The translations under genes were made by a program, and so were the position numbers. From NCBI GenBank assembly GCA_018899795.1, contig JAHIHJ010000183.1, positions 1 through 13,101 on the forward strand: a stretch of DNA of 13,101 bases, given 5' to 3'. Position 1 is the first letter of the stretch, and the number at the start of each line of letters is the position of its first letter. The notes beneath the pieces are model-generated. The model was not told the DNA's origin. It worked only from the letters and a program-made list of their open reading frames with translations, and ran no database searches. Source of the stretch: Methanobacteriota archaeon. Lineage in GTDB: Archaea; Halobacteriota; Methanosarcinia; Methanosarcinales; Methanoperedenaceae. Positions 1-5,890 of the stretch are shown one piece after another.

Positions 1-103
1 CCACTTTACTCATTTACGTTTGCAGCAGCAATTCCTTTCCCAAATTCTTCCTTTTAATCTGATCCTGGCGTCGCGCCGTGGCTTGACCGATATTGTGTTT
101 GAT

Positions 104-199
104 GCGCCGGAGTTCCCTGAAAGCCGCATCCCTGGTGAGTTGAGGGCACACGGCGCCCTTGCAGGTTCGAACTCAGTTAGATGCGGGGGGCCCCGGCGC
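104..199. ncRNA. Candidate structured RNA or decayed RNA gene
   Basis: A GC-rich stretch contains a series of nested perfect helices: GCGCCGG (104-110) with CCGGCGC (193-199), CCGCATC (124-130) with GATGCGG (180-186), GAGTT (137-141) with AACTC (170-174), and AGGGC (143-147) with GCCCT (155-159). CCC at 115-117 can also pair with GGG around 187-189, extending the outer stem. All fit one fold without conflict. The inner part has a T-arm-like word, GGTTCGAACTC, but its place relative to the outer stem does not fit a tRNA on either strand. Open frames across it look like chance frames. It may be an unrecognised RNA, a regulatory leader or an RNA gene relic. Strand is undecided, because pure helices read the same on both. 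I see nothing supportable in 1-103 or 200-278. Confidence 0.3.
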
Positions 200-278
200 T
201 CCGCGAGAGATTAACGGATGTGGGTGGTCCCAGGAAAAACTCAATTTGAAGATTTCATTATCATTCAGAGTATCTTCC

Positions 279-866
279 CTATTTCACCCATACCACTTTT
301 GGCTCTATCCTGTCAGGTGCCTTAGGCTTTCCTTTTGGATATCCGAAAATCAATGGCGCAACAGCGATATATCCTTCAGGCGCCCCAAGTTCTTTCAGGA
401 GTTTTTCATCCATGAGGGAGCGCTGTGCGCCTCCTATCCAGCAGCTGCCGATATCTATAGACTGCGCCGCCAGCATCATTGTCTGCGCTGCCATAGCGCA
501 ATCATATACCGCGGTTGGCGCGTTCTTATTTCCAAATATTATTACAAGCACAGGCGCGCCATAGAACATATCACTCCCTTTCATTTTCAGGAATGAAAGA
601 TATTCTGCTGCGGCTTTTGAGGCATTTTTCATATCTTCAAGCAGTGGGATCATGGACTTCTTGCATGTTTCCGAAAGCTTCAGGATCATATCCCTGTTCT
701 TTATCACAAGAAAGCCCCACGGCTGCATATTCAAGCCAGAAGGCGCATACCCCGCGCAATCGATGAGAAATTTGATATCAGTATCTGAAATCTCTGTATC
801 CAGGTATTCACGAATGCAGCGACGTGTTTTTATTACTTCGATAACTTCGTTTGAAGAATTAGCCAT
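279..866 (-). CDS. Nitroreductase family protein
   Basis: A 195-residue FMN-dependent oxidoreductase of the nitroreductase superfamily, cytosolic and normally a homodimer using NAD(P)H to reduce nitro compounds, quinones or other small substrates; the true substrate cannot be read from sequence. The N-terminus has the FMN phosphate-binding RRCIREYLD pattern (about residues 14-22), then APSGLNMQPWGFLVI around residues 40-54. The C-terminal half has the typical AAQTMMLAAQSIDIGSCWIG helix and turn. Length is normal for the short single-domain branch. The frame stays open 30 codons further upstream, but ATG at 866 is preferred because AAAGGAT lies about 8 bases before it and family homology starts there. 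It stands alone, about 600 bases downstream of the intein gene and in the same direction, so it probably has its own promoter. Family confidence is high, substrate unknown. Confidence 0.9.
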   Translation of the reverse strand: MANSSNEVIEVIKTRRCIREYLDTEISDTDIKFLIDCAGYAPSGLNMQPWGFLVIKNRDMILKLSETCKKSMIPLLEDMKNASKAAAEYLSFLKMKGSDMFYGAPVLVIIFGNKNAPTAVYDCAMAAQTMMLAAQSIDIGSCWIGGAQRSLMDEKLLKELGAPEGYIAVAPLIFGYPKGKPKAPDRIEPKVVWVK

Positions 867-946
867 AATACTATATCCTTTGTTATTAACAGATATCAAA
901 ATATTATTAGATAACCTTTCTGGTAATTCCTTTACATTGAAACAAG

Positions 947-980
947 AACATCCCACGGGGATTTCTGTTTCCGGGATGTT
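947..980. promoter_or_regulatory. Mutually exclusive hairpins upstream of nitroreductase
   Basis: AACATCCC (947-954) can pair with GGGATGTT (973-980) as a perfect 8-base stem, or its ATCCC part (950-954) can pair with GGGAT (958-962) across a 3-base loop. Both use the same strand, so only one can form at a time. It lies about 80-110 bases upstream of the nitroreductase start on the minus strand. Whether it is transcribed is not known. Confidence 0.3.
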
Positions 981-990
981 TATTGTTAAC

Positions 991-1051
991 TGCTACCGCG
1001 CCACGAAGATGAGCGGAACCGATGGCGCCCGGGTAGAAAGACCTGGTAGCA
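991..1051. repeat. Nested inverted repeat with GGTAGC ends
   Basis: TGCTACC (991-997) pairs with GGTAGCA (1045-1051). Directly inside, GCGCCA (998-1003) pairs with TGGCGC (1023-1028), leaving 1029-1044 as a large one-sided bulge. The outer arms carry the same GGTAGC/GCTACC word found four more times at 1311-1356, suggesting a shared repeat family or protein-binding word. Function unknown. Confidence 0.35.
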
Positions 1052-1094
1052 GCGAAAAGTATGCTGAAGCACCGCCCGCCAGTATGGAGAATAT

Positions 1095-1182
1095 ACCCGC
1101 CCGCCCAAAATATAGACTGATATATGCTTCGTATATTTACGAACAAAGACAGGCAGGGGGTTTGGGGGATTTGCGGGCGGGT
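1095..1182. repeat. 10-base GC inverted repeat enclosing a possible G-quadruplex
   Basis: ACCCGCCCGC (1095-1104) and GCGGGCGGGT (1173-1182) are perfect inverted repeats 68 bases apart. On the plus strand 1156-1181 has four guanine runs, G5-TTT-G5-ATTTGC-G3-C-G3, meeting the usual criterion for an intramolecular G-quadruplex. The right arm of the inverted repeat overlaps the last two runs, so duplex hairpin and quadruplex would compete. Confidence 0.4.
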
Positions 1183-1262
1183 GGCTGGAAAATATGCTTG
1201 GGGACTGATACTCTGCTCAGTGAGAGTCTCCATGAAGTACAGTCTCCATAGATCCCATGGAT

Positions 1263-1421
1263 TCACAACAACAAAAAGGAGAAGAGTCCACTCTGGATAA
1301 TTTGGCAGCTGCTACCGAAGGCTGGTAGCATGGTAGTTAGTTTTGGTAGCGGTAGCAAATGGGTGGCGTTATCGAATGCCATGCTCACACCCCCGGCTGC
1401 AGCTTCCTCATACTCTTCCAT
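1263..1421 (-). CDS. Small open frame, doubtful 52-residue protein
   Basis: An ATG-started frame of 52 codons begins 38 bases after the intein gene stop and ends inside the probable terminator. The first part is acidic and helical-looking (MEEYEEAAAGG), the rest a hydrophobic, leucine-rich tail. No clear Shine-Dalgarno sequence precedes the ATG. It overlaps the GGTAGC repeats, which explains much of its middle composition. The acidic start could be a small protein or the end of an older, longer host protein, because the intein gene frame also stays open for 22 codons past its TGA stop. Most likely not a gene; listed because nothing else occupies this stretch. Confidence 0.15.
   Translation of the reverse strand: MEEYEEAAAGGVSMAFDNATHLLPLPKLTTMLPAFGSSCQIIQSGLFSFLLL
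1273..1294 (-). terminator. Probable terminator of the intein-gene operon
   Basis: Read on the minus strand, the inverted repeat AGAGT-GG-ACTCT (1283-1294) is followed by CTTCTCC and then a T-rich run including TTTTTGTTGTTG (from 1277 down). Archaeal termination depends mainly on such T tracts, so the run alone would serve. It lies about 165 bases beyond the last operon stop codon. A second stem, GCTACC/GGTAGC at 1311-1329, sits just before it. Confidence 0.4.
1311..1356. repeat. Cluster of GGTAGC repeats
   Basis: GCTACC (1311-1316) and GGTAGC (1324-1329) form a 6-base hairpin. GGTAG recurs at 1332-1336, and two tandem GGTAGC copies lie at 1345-1356. With 992-997 and 1045-1050 the hexamer occurs six times, in both orientations, within about 365 bases, far above chance expectation. 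Could be a protein-binding array or a decayed small repeat. Confidence 0.35.
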
Positions 1422-1459
1422 CCAGTCTTAGCAATACCCCAGGCATTGTTCTCCTGAAT

Positions 1460-3265
1460 TCACTTCATAGTATTCGAGTATGCCTTGCGGATATTGTCAT
1501 CGGTAAGTTCCTTTGGGTCATAGTACAACGAAGCAGAGCCTACCATTTTCTGGATATACTCGGCATGGGCTTTCTCCAGAGCGCTCTGCAGTGGTTCTCC
1601 GATAGCGCATGTTTCGACCTTGAAACCTGACTCTTTCAGTGAATCCACAATTCCTTTATTAACGTATCCTGTACAGATTTTGAACAAAATATCGTCCATA
1701 TTGTACTCATAGAGTCTGAACTCTCTCATTGCTAATGCCAACGCACTTGCAGCAGCAACATGGAGATACGTCTTCTTCTCAAAGAGCGGGGACTGGTAAT
1801 ACTTAACCGGCACATCATCAAAGACAATGCGTCCGGTCAAGCTATCATGCAGCCCGACAAGAGTACCGAGCATCGGACAATTGCCTGTAAAATATGATTT
1901 GCCTTCACGCCTTACAAGGAAGCTTCTGTCTTCAAGCACAGAGAGGTCGAACACATTTCCCTTGTAATATGGCGAAGTGTATTCCATATTTCCCACAACA
2001 CACCACTTCGTATTATTTATACTAATGTCGAAGTTGTCACGCACACACTTCTTATTGTTCTTTATTCGTGTGCTGAAGCCGCGTCCTGTTTTCACGATTA
2101 TTTCTTGAAGACCGTCTCTCAGCTTTGGAGAAGAGGTATAATATCGTTGGTGTACCGACTTGCCATTGTGAGAATAACATAGATTACCATCCCCATAAGA
2201 CATATACTGGATGAGCACCCTTAATCTTTCTGGTGGCAAATCAAGAATGTCTCTTGGGATATGTTTATCATACGCCTTTCCAAACTGCTTGAGGTATGTA
2301 TAGAGCTGCTTGTCAAAGATACTGAACATGCTTTGCTCATTCTCTATCCCAAACCCGACTTTCCTCCTATACATTTCACTGGAGCGGAATGGCAGCCTTC
2401 GTAGAACCTCCCTTATCCTTTCTGCGGTCTCCGTCTTTGTGTTCTGATAAAGATGCACCCTGTAGGCGGCTCCGTTGCCTTGTTTGTTTGCAACCTTTAC
2501 TATACCACCCTCTGATAACCAGAGTCCAAAGAAGGCAAGCCAGTCATCCATCCTTATTTTCACGGGGTCACGCGAAAAAGAGTCATGTTTAATTTGTTCG
2601 ATGCCGGGGAGAATGAAGTACTCTGTATCTGTCCCAACCCATCTTCCTGTCTGTGGTACCCTATCATTATTCTTGAGATCAGATACATGAACATACTCTG
2701 TCCGAAATCCCACCAGCTTTGATGTGTGCTTTATAGCATTCCCTTTAAAGACTCTTTTGAGAACCTTCATATGATGGTCTGGTGTAACTCGGATCGATAT
2801 TCTACGATGCTTAAACTGGTTGATCCTACCGTCAAATGGATGTACCTCTATATTCAGAATTGGCGACCATCTAATTACTCCATCATCTCTGTATGAAAGG
2901 ACATAATCATCCTTCTTCAGGTTATAGCAAGAAAGCCAACCTCGTTTTGTTAACACCTCTGCATCATCTGTTTCACAACCCCAACCTGAGTCATCTATTG
3001 ATATCACCCTACCCGGTTCAGATGAGACCCTCTTTGGAGCTTGCGGCTGTCCAGACAACAGCGCCACGAGAGTAGTCATGTCTGTAGTGACAACTTTCAT
3101 ATTGCCAGCGTCATTGGTATAGACCCTGGCGTTCCATGATTCGAGCGCACGTATTCCATCACCCTTTACATGGAGCACAAGCCACTGGTTATTTTCCTTC
3201 ACTTCTGGCATGCCCAGCTTCCTGAGTATGTCAAGCTGATCTTTGGATATAGGTTGCGTGGTCAT
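1460..3265 (-). CDS. Unknown host protein interrupted by an intein
   Basis: A 601-residue precursor. Removing the intein (residues 97-462) leaves a 235-residue host protein made by splicing. The host N-terminal part (1-96) starts with a predicted helical segment and leads to the strand RVISIDDSGWG just before the intein. After it the chain resumes at Cys463 with PMLGTLVGLHD, then FDDVPVKYYQ and a helical C-terminus. A beta strand ending in IDDSG at an intein site suggests an acidic catalytic centre, possibly an RNase H-like fold; this is inference, and I recognise no named family. ATG at 3265 is chosen: it lies 4 bases after the previous stop, implying coupled translation, while the upstream open extension only overlaps that gene. 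Last gene of the macro-domain operon. After the TGA the frame stays open another 22 codons with coding-like residues, hinting at a once longer C-terminus. Confidence 0.85.
   Translation of the reverse strand: MTTQPISKDQLDILRKLGMPEVKENNQWLVLHVKGDGIRALESWNARVYTNDAGNMKVVTTDMTTLVALLSGQPQAPKRVSSEPGRVISIDDSGWGCETDDAEVLTKRGWLSCYNLKKDDYVLSYRDDGVIRWSPILNIEVHPFDGRINQFKHRRISIRVTPDHHMKVLKRVFKGNAIKHTSKLVGFRTEYVHVSDLKNNDRVPQTGRWVGTDTEYFILPGIEQIKHDSFSRDPVKIRMDDWLAFFGLWLSEGGIVKVANKQGNGAAYRVHLYQNTKTETAERIREVLRRLPFRSSEMYRRKVGFGIENEQSMFSIFDKQLYTYLKQFGKAYDKHIPRDILDLPPERLRVLIQYMSYGDGNLCYSHNGKSVHQRYYTSSPKLRDGLQEIIVKTGRGFSTRIKNNKKCVRDNFDISINNTKWCVVGNMEYTSPYYKGNVFDLSVLEDRSFLVRREGKSYFTGNCPMLGTLVGLHDSLTGRIVFDDVPVKYYQSPLFEKKTYLHVAAASALALAMREFRLYEYNMDDILFKICTGYVNKGIVDSLKESGFKVETCAIGEPLQSALEKAHAEYIQKMVGSASLYYDPKELTDDNIRKAYSNTMK
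1880..2977 (-). other. Intein with LAGLIDADG homing endonuclease
   Basis: A 366-residue protein-splicing element. It starts with Cys1 (CETDDAEVLTKRGWLSCYNL, splicing block A), has block B with TPDHH near residue 67, and ends with block F/G, FDLSVLEDRSFLVRREGK, then FTGN and the +1 Cys of the host. The last residue is Asn; the residue before it is Gly rather than the usual His, a known tolerated variant. The centre carries both endonuclease motifs: LAFFGLWLSEGG (about residues 147-158, acidic residue Glu) and LIQYMSYGDGNL (about 255-266, acidic residue Asp), so the homing nuclease looks intact. All splicing residues of a class 1 intein are present. Junction codons fall exactly at 2977 and 1880. 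Such inteins spread by cutting intein-free alleles, so relatives without the insert should exist. Confidence 0.93.
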
Positions 3266-3269
3266 TTCA

Positions 3270-4172
3270 TCACTTCCCAGCCGGTACTTGAACCATGGGC
3301 GCCGCCGCTCTCTTCGAGCGCATCGGCCATTTATGTTTAGGCATAGCCACACCTTCCTTAACATCCTTGAGAATCATATAACCTGTGAGCATGCGCTTCT
3401 GCTTCTCGACTTCGCGCCTGGCATTGTAAGACCTGCGCTCCTTCTTTGTCACTACAGTACTGGACTGCACCAGGATAGTGCTCTCGGCGCGCAGCTCGTG
3501 CTCTGAACGACCAGTAGCTTTCGCTTCCTGCTTGATTTCCCTGGCGAGCTGCTCTTCGGTCTGGACATTTATGAGCGTTGGGTATTCTTCAGTCCGCATG
3601 ATAACAAGATCGTGCCTAACTGGAACTACAACAGTACGCTCTTCCAGCGTGAACATGAACTTGCGCTGCTCTGGGATCCAGTGCCATACCCTGTTCAGCT
3701 CTGTGCGCTTGTCCTGAGTGTAGTAAGTCTGGAAGCCAGCGAATATGCGACGACGATTATCGAAGTACTTGCGTGTAACATAAACCCAATTTGGCTTGGG
3801 CATTTCGAAACACTGCTTCTTGATGCCGCTGTCCGGGGCATCGACGAACGTATAGTCATCCTTGCCATTGGCTTCCGCAAGGTCCATCTGCCAGTCATCC
3901 GGGAAGGTGCACTCGTCGTATCCCGAATTACTCTCGGTGCGATCATGGCTGAAAGCGATTTCTGGCACCAGTCTGGGGTTCGAATCCCGGTACACTCTGA
4001 TGGGATTGCCCATTTCATCCCAATCGTCGCGAACGAACTTACCATCATTGCGATTGAATGTCGGTAGCGTTGATACCCGCCAGATCTTTGCGGGGCGGTT
4101 CCTTTTCTCGAACTCGTCAAGCTTCTGACGCAATGAACCTGTGTAGTAGGGGCGCTTTCGCAGTGCTCTCAT
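3270..4172 (-). CDS. Conserved-looking protein of unknown function (300 residues)
   Basis: A 300-residue soluble protein with no family I can name. There is no signal peptide or membrane span. The N-terminus is very basic (RALRKRPYYTGSLRQ), the middle is rich in aromatic residues and aspartate with beta character, and residues from about 190 form a charged helical stretch (TEEQLAREIKQEAKATGRSE) followed by a basic tail with KKERRSYNARREVEKQKR, suggesting nucleic-acid or protein binding. ATG at 4172 is chosen, giving a 17-base gap to the previous stop; an alternative start at 4232 would overlap the zinc-finger gene by 43 bases. The Shine-Dalgarno sequence is weak, so it probably relies on coupled translation. 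Its stop overlaps neighbouring starts closely, with the intein gene beginning 4 bases on. The tRNA-like word inside it at about 3971 is discussed separately. Confidence 0.8.
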   Translation of the reverse strand: MRALRKRPYYTGSLRQKLDEFEKRNRPAKIWRVSTLPTFNRNDGKFVRDDWDEMGNPIRVYRDSNPRLVPEIAFSHDRTESNSGYDECTFPDDWQMDLAEANGKDDYTFVDAPDSGIKKQCFEMPKPNWVYVTRKYFDNRRRIFAGFQTYYTQDKRTELNRVWHWIPEQRKFMFTLEERTVVVPVRHDLVIMRTEEYPTLINVQTEEQLAREIKQEAKATGRSEHELRAESTILVQSSTVVTKKERRSYNARREVEKQKRMLTGYMILKDVKEGVAMPKHKWPMRSKRAAAPMVQVPAGK

Positions 4173-4189
4173 GTTGGCAGGCAGAATTA

Positions 4190-4702
4190 TCAACCCGCGG
4201 TGCCTTTCATGCAAAGAACAAAGCGACCCCAATCCTGCTCTGAAAGCTTACAGCCCTTCCTCGAAGGATTCATGTCCTTGCACATCACACAGACATGGGG
4301 GACTTCAGGGCTCACAGTTCTTTTTACTGATGCGGCTTCCTTTTTGTGCAGGCTTTCAACGCGCTCATTCCATGCCGCTTTACTGGACTGGGTCTGCCAG
4401 GGACGACTGACCGCTTTACTGGGTCTGGGCTTCGGCTTCTCGCCATAGTGGTTACCTTCACAGAATCCAGCTCCGGGGGTTGGTCTTCTCCTTAATAGAT
4501 GCTCGGGTAAAAGACACACGGCGCTCGGTGGATCCGCTGAGAACGGCATCCTGACATGTAGGTCCAGCTTTACCTGGCGCTCACCGGTGGCGGGCTCAGG
4601 ATAATAGTTCCAACCCATCACGAACCTGTATGTTTCCGCAGTCATGTGCGGCTCAGCACTCTCATCGGATTTGATGTCATTTGTTGTTAGTATATTTGAC
4701 AT
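4190..4702 (-). CDS. Unknown protein with C-terminal four-cysteine zinc-finger-like motif
   Basis: A 170-residue protein, not assigned to a family. Three parts are visible: a short beta-rich N-terminal region (TYRFVMGWNYYPEP, then QVKLDLHVRMPF), a basic, proline- and serine-rich linker (about residues 85-130), and a C-terminal module with cysteines at 138, 141, 151 and 164 spaced C-x2-C-x9-C-x12-C, a pattern that normally holds one zinc ion in a small DNA-, RNA- or protein-binding ribbon. The start is fixed by AAGGAG at 4712-4717, 9 bases before ATG 4702; a TTG three codons earlier directly abuts the Shine-Dalgarno and is unlikely. It follows the macro-domain gene by 27 bases and precedes the 300-residue protein by 17, so all belong to one transcript. 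Confidence 0.8.
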   Translation of the reverse strand: MSNILTTNDIKSDESAEPHMTAETYRFVMGWNYYPEPATGERQVKLDLHVRMPFSADPPSAVCLLPEHLLRRRPTPGAGFCEGNHYGEKPKPRPSKAVSRPWQTQSSKAAWNERVESLHKKEAASVKRTVSPEVPHVCVMCKDMNPSRKGCKLSEQDWGRFVLCMKGTAG

Positions 4703-4711
4703 GGTTTTCAA

Positions 4712-4717
4712 CTCCTT
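4712..4717 (-). promoter_or_regulatory. Ribosome binding site fixing the 4702 start
   Basis: AAGGAG on the minus strand lies 9 bases upstream of ATG 4702, a normal distance, and 0 bases from the in-frame TTG at 4711. It therefore selects the shorter start. Confidence 0.75.
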
Positions 4718-4729
4718 AAAAAGATGCGG

Positions 4730-5209
4730 TTAAAACCCACGGTAATTCTCAGACTTCTCCCAGGTGTGCCCGGTCTCACGGCGCGCCCAGATCACTTCAG
4801 GACAGAGTGCTTCGATCTTCGGCTGAACTACGGACCAGTCGCCGCCTGCCAGCCCACAGCCAAACATCCAGGGGGCGTACACAGGAAGACCAAGCTTCTC
4901 AGCCTCAAGACTGACAATCGGCCAGGCAAGGCTGTAAGCGCCCAGATCAGTCTTCGAAGAATCAGTACCCCAGCGGTCCTGCCCCGCAAGATTGCAGACA
5001 TAGAGCTCTGGTGCCACCTTAACGAACTGGACTGAACCCAGTTTGAGTTCGCCCGCAGAGAACATCTTTCGATACTCTGAGTACACGATAGGCCACTTCT
5101 GCCTGATGACCAATGCTAACCCGCGACCCATCGCGCCGCGACAATTAACCTGTTGTACAATGACACCGCGCTGGATGCCCAGTAAATCTGTATTTACTAT
5201 TTCTGACAT
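4730..5209 (-). CDS. Macro-domain protein (ADP-ribose binding or hydrolase)
   Basis: A 159-residue single-domain macro protein of the phage and plasmid type. Macro domains bind ADP-ribose and often remove it from proteins or nucleic acids. Visible motifs: QQVNCRGAMGRGLALVIRQK (about residues 19-38), which forms the adenine and ribose pocket, and FGCGLAGGDWSVVQP (116-130), the diphosphate-binding loop before the last helix. The second loop reads GCGLAGGDW as in phage homologues rather than the GCGLD of animal TARG1, so catalysis may differ. Start ATG 5209 has AAGGAG 7 bases upstream. It opens the operon of four genes ending with the intein protein. Standalone macro domains on mobile elements can counter ADP-ribosylating toxins such as DarT or act as their antitoxins; no toxin gene is visible next to it, so an anti-defence role is only a hypothesis. 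Confidence 0.88.
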   Translation of the reverse strand: MSEIVNTDLLGIQRGVIVQQVNCRGAMGRGLALVIRQKWPIVYSEYRKMFSAGELKLGSVQFVKVAPELYVCNLAGQDRWGTDSSKTDLGAYSLAWPIVSLEAEKLGLPVYAPWMFGCGLAGGDWSVVQPKIEALCPEVIWARRETGHTWEKSENYRGF

Positions 5210-5223
5210 AATTACTCCTTAAC

Positions 5224-5265
5224 TATCGAATCCGATAATTCACCCGGAATAATTTTATTTAAAAT
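5224..5265 (-). promoter_or_regulatory. Promoter and possible operator of the macro-domain operon
   Basis: On the minus strand a box-A-like TTTTAAATA lies at about 5257-5265. The expected transcription start, about 27 bases on, is near 5235, followed by the Shine-Dalgarno at 5215-5220 and ATG 5209. The inverted repeat TATCG-N4-CGATA (5224-5237) spans that start, a good place for a repressor. Confidence 0.45.
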
Positions 5266-5320
5266 CGGCGTTGATGTTGCCAGCCTTGCGACGCTTGAGC
5301 ATGTCCATACGAGTTTGTTC
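5255..5320 (-). other. Short coding-like remnant
   Basis: Before the macro-domain promoter a minus-strand frame reads 21 codons from just after a TGA to TAA at 5255, including ATG 5308 and the tail MDMLKRRKAGNINADFK. The translation looks like the C-terminus of a real protein, basic and soluble, and overlaps the promoter as an upstream gene end would. It may be the cut-off end of a gene lost when this block was joined to the hydrolase remnant at about 5320-5388. Too short to identify. Confidence 0.25.
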
Positions 5321-5387
5321 TCAAAAACAGTTTCATTTTGTGTTAGTAGTTATCCTGATAGTTAAATATATTTATAATAAAAAAATT

Positions 5388-5874
5388 GTTCACAAACAGA
5401 CCATATCTGGTCACCCATTGTTCATCTCACCAATCACTTGTTGGCTGTTGGGCAACCAGGTAACGATCCGTTGGGCTTTGATACTCCATCCATGTCAAGG
5501 ATTTACTGACAGCATCCTGAAGAAAATCATGCTCATCGGTCATTTTTCTAAAAATGCCAACACCCAGCAAAAACAAAGGAGAGATATCACTCGATCTTCG
5601 ATCCTCTTCGTCGTGCACCAGTGAAGGAATATGACCATGTTCTGTCTGATTTTGTGCCCGTGTTTCCAATACTCTCCGAATGCTCTCTATTAGCTTCTGA
5701 TTCTCAGAAACAGCAATTCCCAGAATGAAAACATCAAATCCCTTGTATACGGCTCCGGATATCCCCAGCCTGCCGTATGCGGAAGTCCCTGGTATGGTCC
5801 GTGAGCATTATGAAGCAGCACTTCAAGGCTGCCTTCTTTGCCTCTTCTATCTCTTGCCAGTTTGCGGTTTGCAT
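5388..5874 (-). pseudogene. Decayed glycoside hydrolase (amylo-alpha-1,6-glucosidase-like)
   Basis: Piecing three frames together gives one continuous enzyme-like sequence. ATG 5874 begins MQTANWQEIEEAKKAAL; a lost base near 5822-5826 shifts to HNAHGPYQGLPHTAGWGYPE; a second lost base at the A/T run 5727-5732 shifts to ILGIAVSENQKLIESIRRVL. That frame runs to HDEEDRRSSDISPLF and QQPTSDW, then meets TGA (5427-5429) where relatives would have Arg (CGA to TGA), and continues DEQWVTRYGLFVN before homology fades at 5388. The aromatic, acidic repeats fit an alpha/alpha-barrel hydrolase of the glycogen-debranching type; family assignment is from remembered similarity. The 3' end is missing. It begins 16 bases after the upstream glycosyltransferase, so it was the last gene of that operon and is now non-functional. 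Confidence 0.75.
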
Positions 5875-5890
5875 GGTTTTAATTTTCAAA

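Larger units (their letters stand above)
867..1262. other. Gene-poor spacer rich in secondary structure
   Basis: No convincing gene here. Longer open frames on both strands (for example minus 1266-907) have low-complexity, domain-free translations and weak starts. What is visible is structure: competing hairpins at 947-980, a nested stem at 991-1051, a 10-base inverted repeat at 1095-1182 enclosing a G-rich tract, and a direct repeat AGTCTCCAT near 1224 and 1241. An AT-rich box, TAATAATATT on the minus strand at about 898-908, is the best candidate box A for the nitroreductase, but it lies closer to the start codon than usual if the Shine-Dalgarno sequence is to be transcribed. The spacer acts at least as the leader or promoter region of the nitroreductase. 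Confidence 0.4.

Noticed and set aside
104..199. tRNA gene suggested by the GGTTCGAACTC word
   Set aside because: The T-arm-like word sits in the middle rather than next to the 3' acceptor strand, and no cloverleaf can be drawn.
159..596. Plus-strand 145-codon frame over the nitroreductase
   Set aside because: Overlaps a recognisable enzyme on the other strand and has no domain features.
907..1266. 119-codon minus-strand open frame
   Set aside because: Translation has no domain-like pattern, overlaps hairpins and repeats, and has no ribosome binding site.
991..1356. CRISPR array suggested by repeated words
   Set aside because: Repeats are only six bases, in both orientations, with irregular spacing, and there are no cas genes.
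1660..1675. TCCTGTACAGATT shared between the intein gene and the dyad region near 10324
   Set aside because: A single 13-base match between a coding and a non-coding site has no structural support; taken as chance.
3965..3995. Perfect tRNA T-arm-like word GGGGTTCGAATCCCGG inside the 300-residue protein gene
   Set aside because: No matching acceptor, D-arm or anticodon arm lies at the right distance on either strand, and the surrounding frame is clearly coding. Possibly chance; no evidence for an attachment site.
3695..4120. 141-codon minus-strand frame within the 300-residue gene
   Set aside because: Shadow frame, serine- and arginine-rich, opposed by the better coding frame that fits operon spacing.
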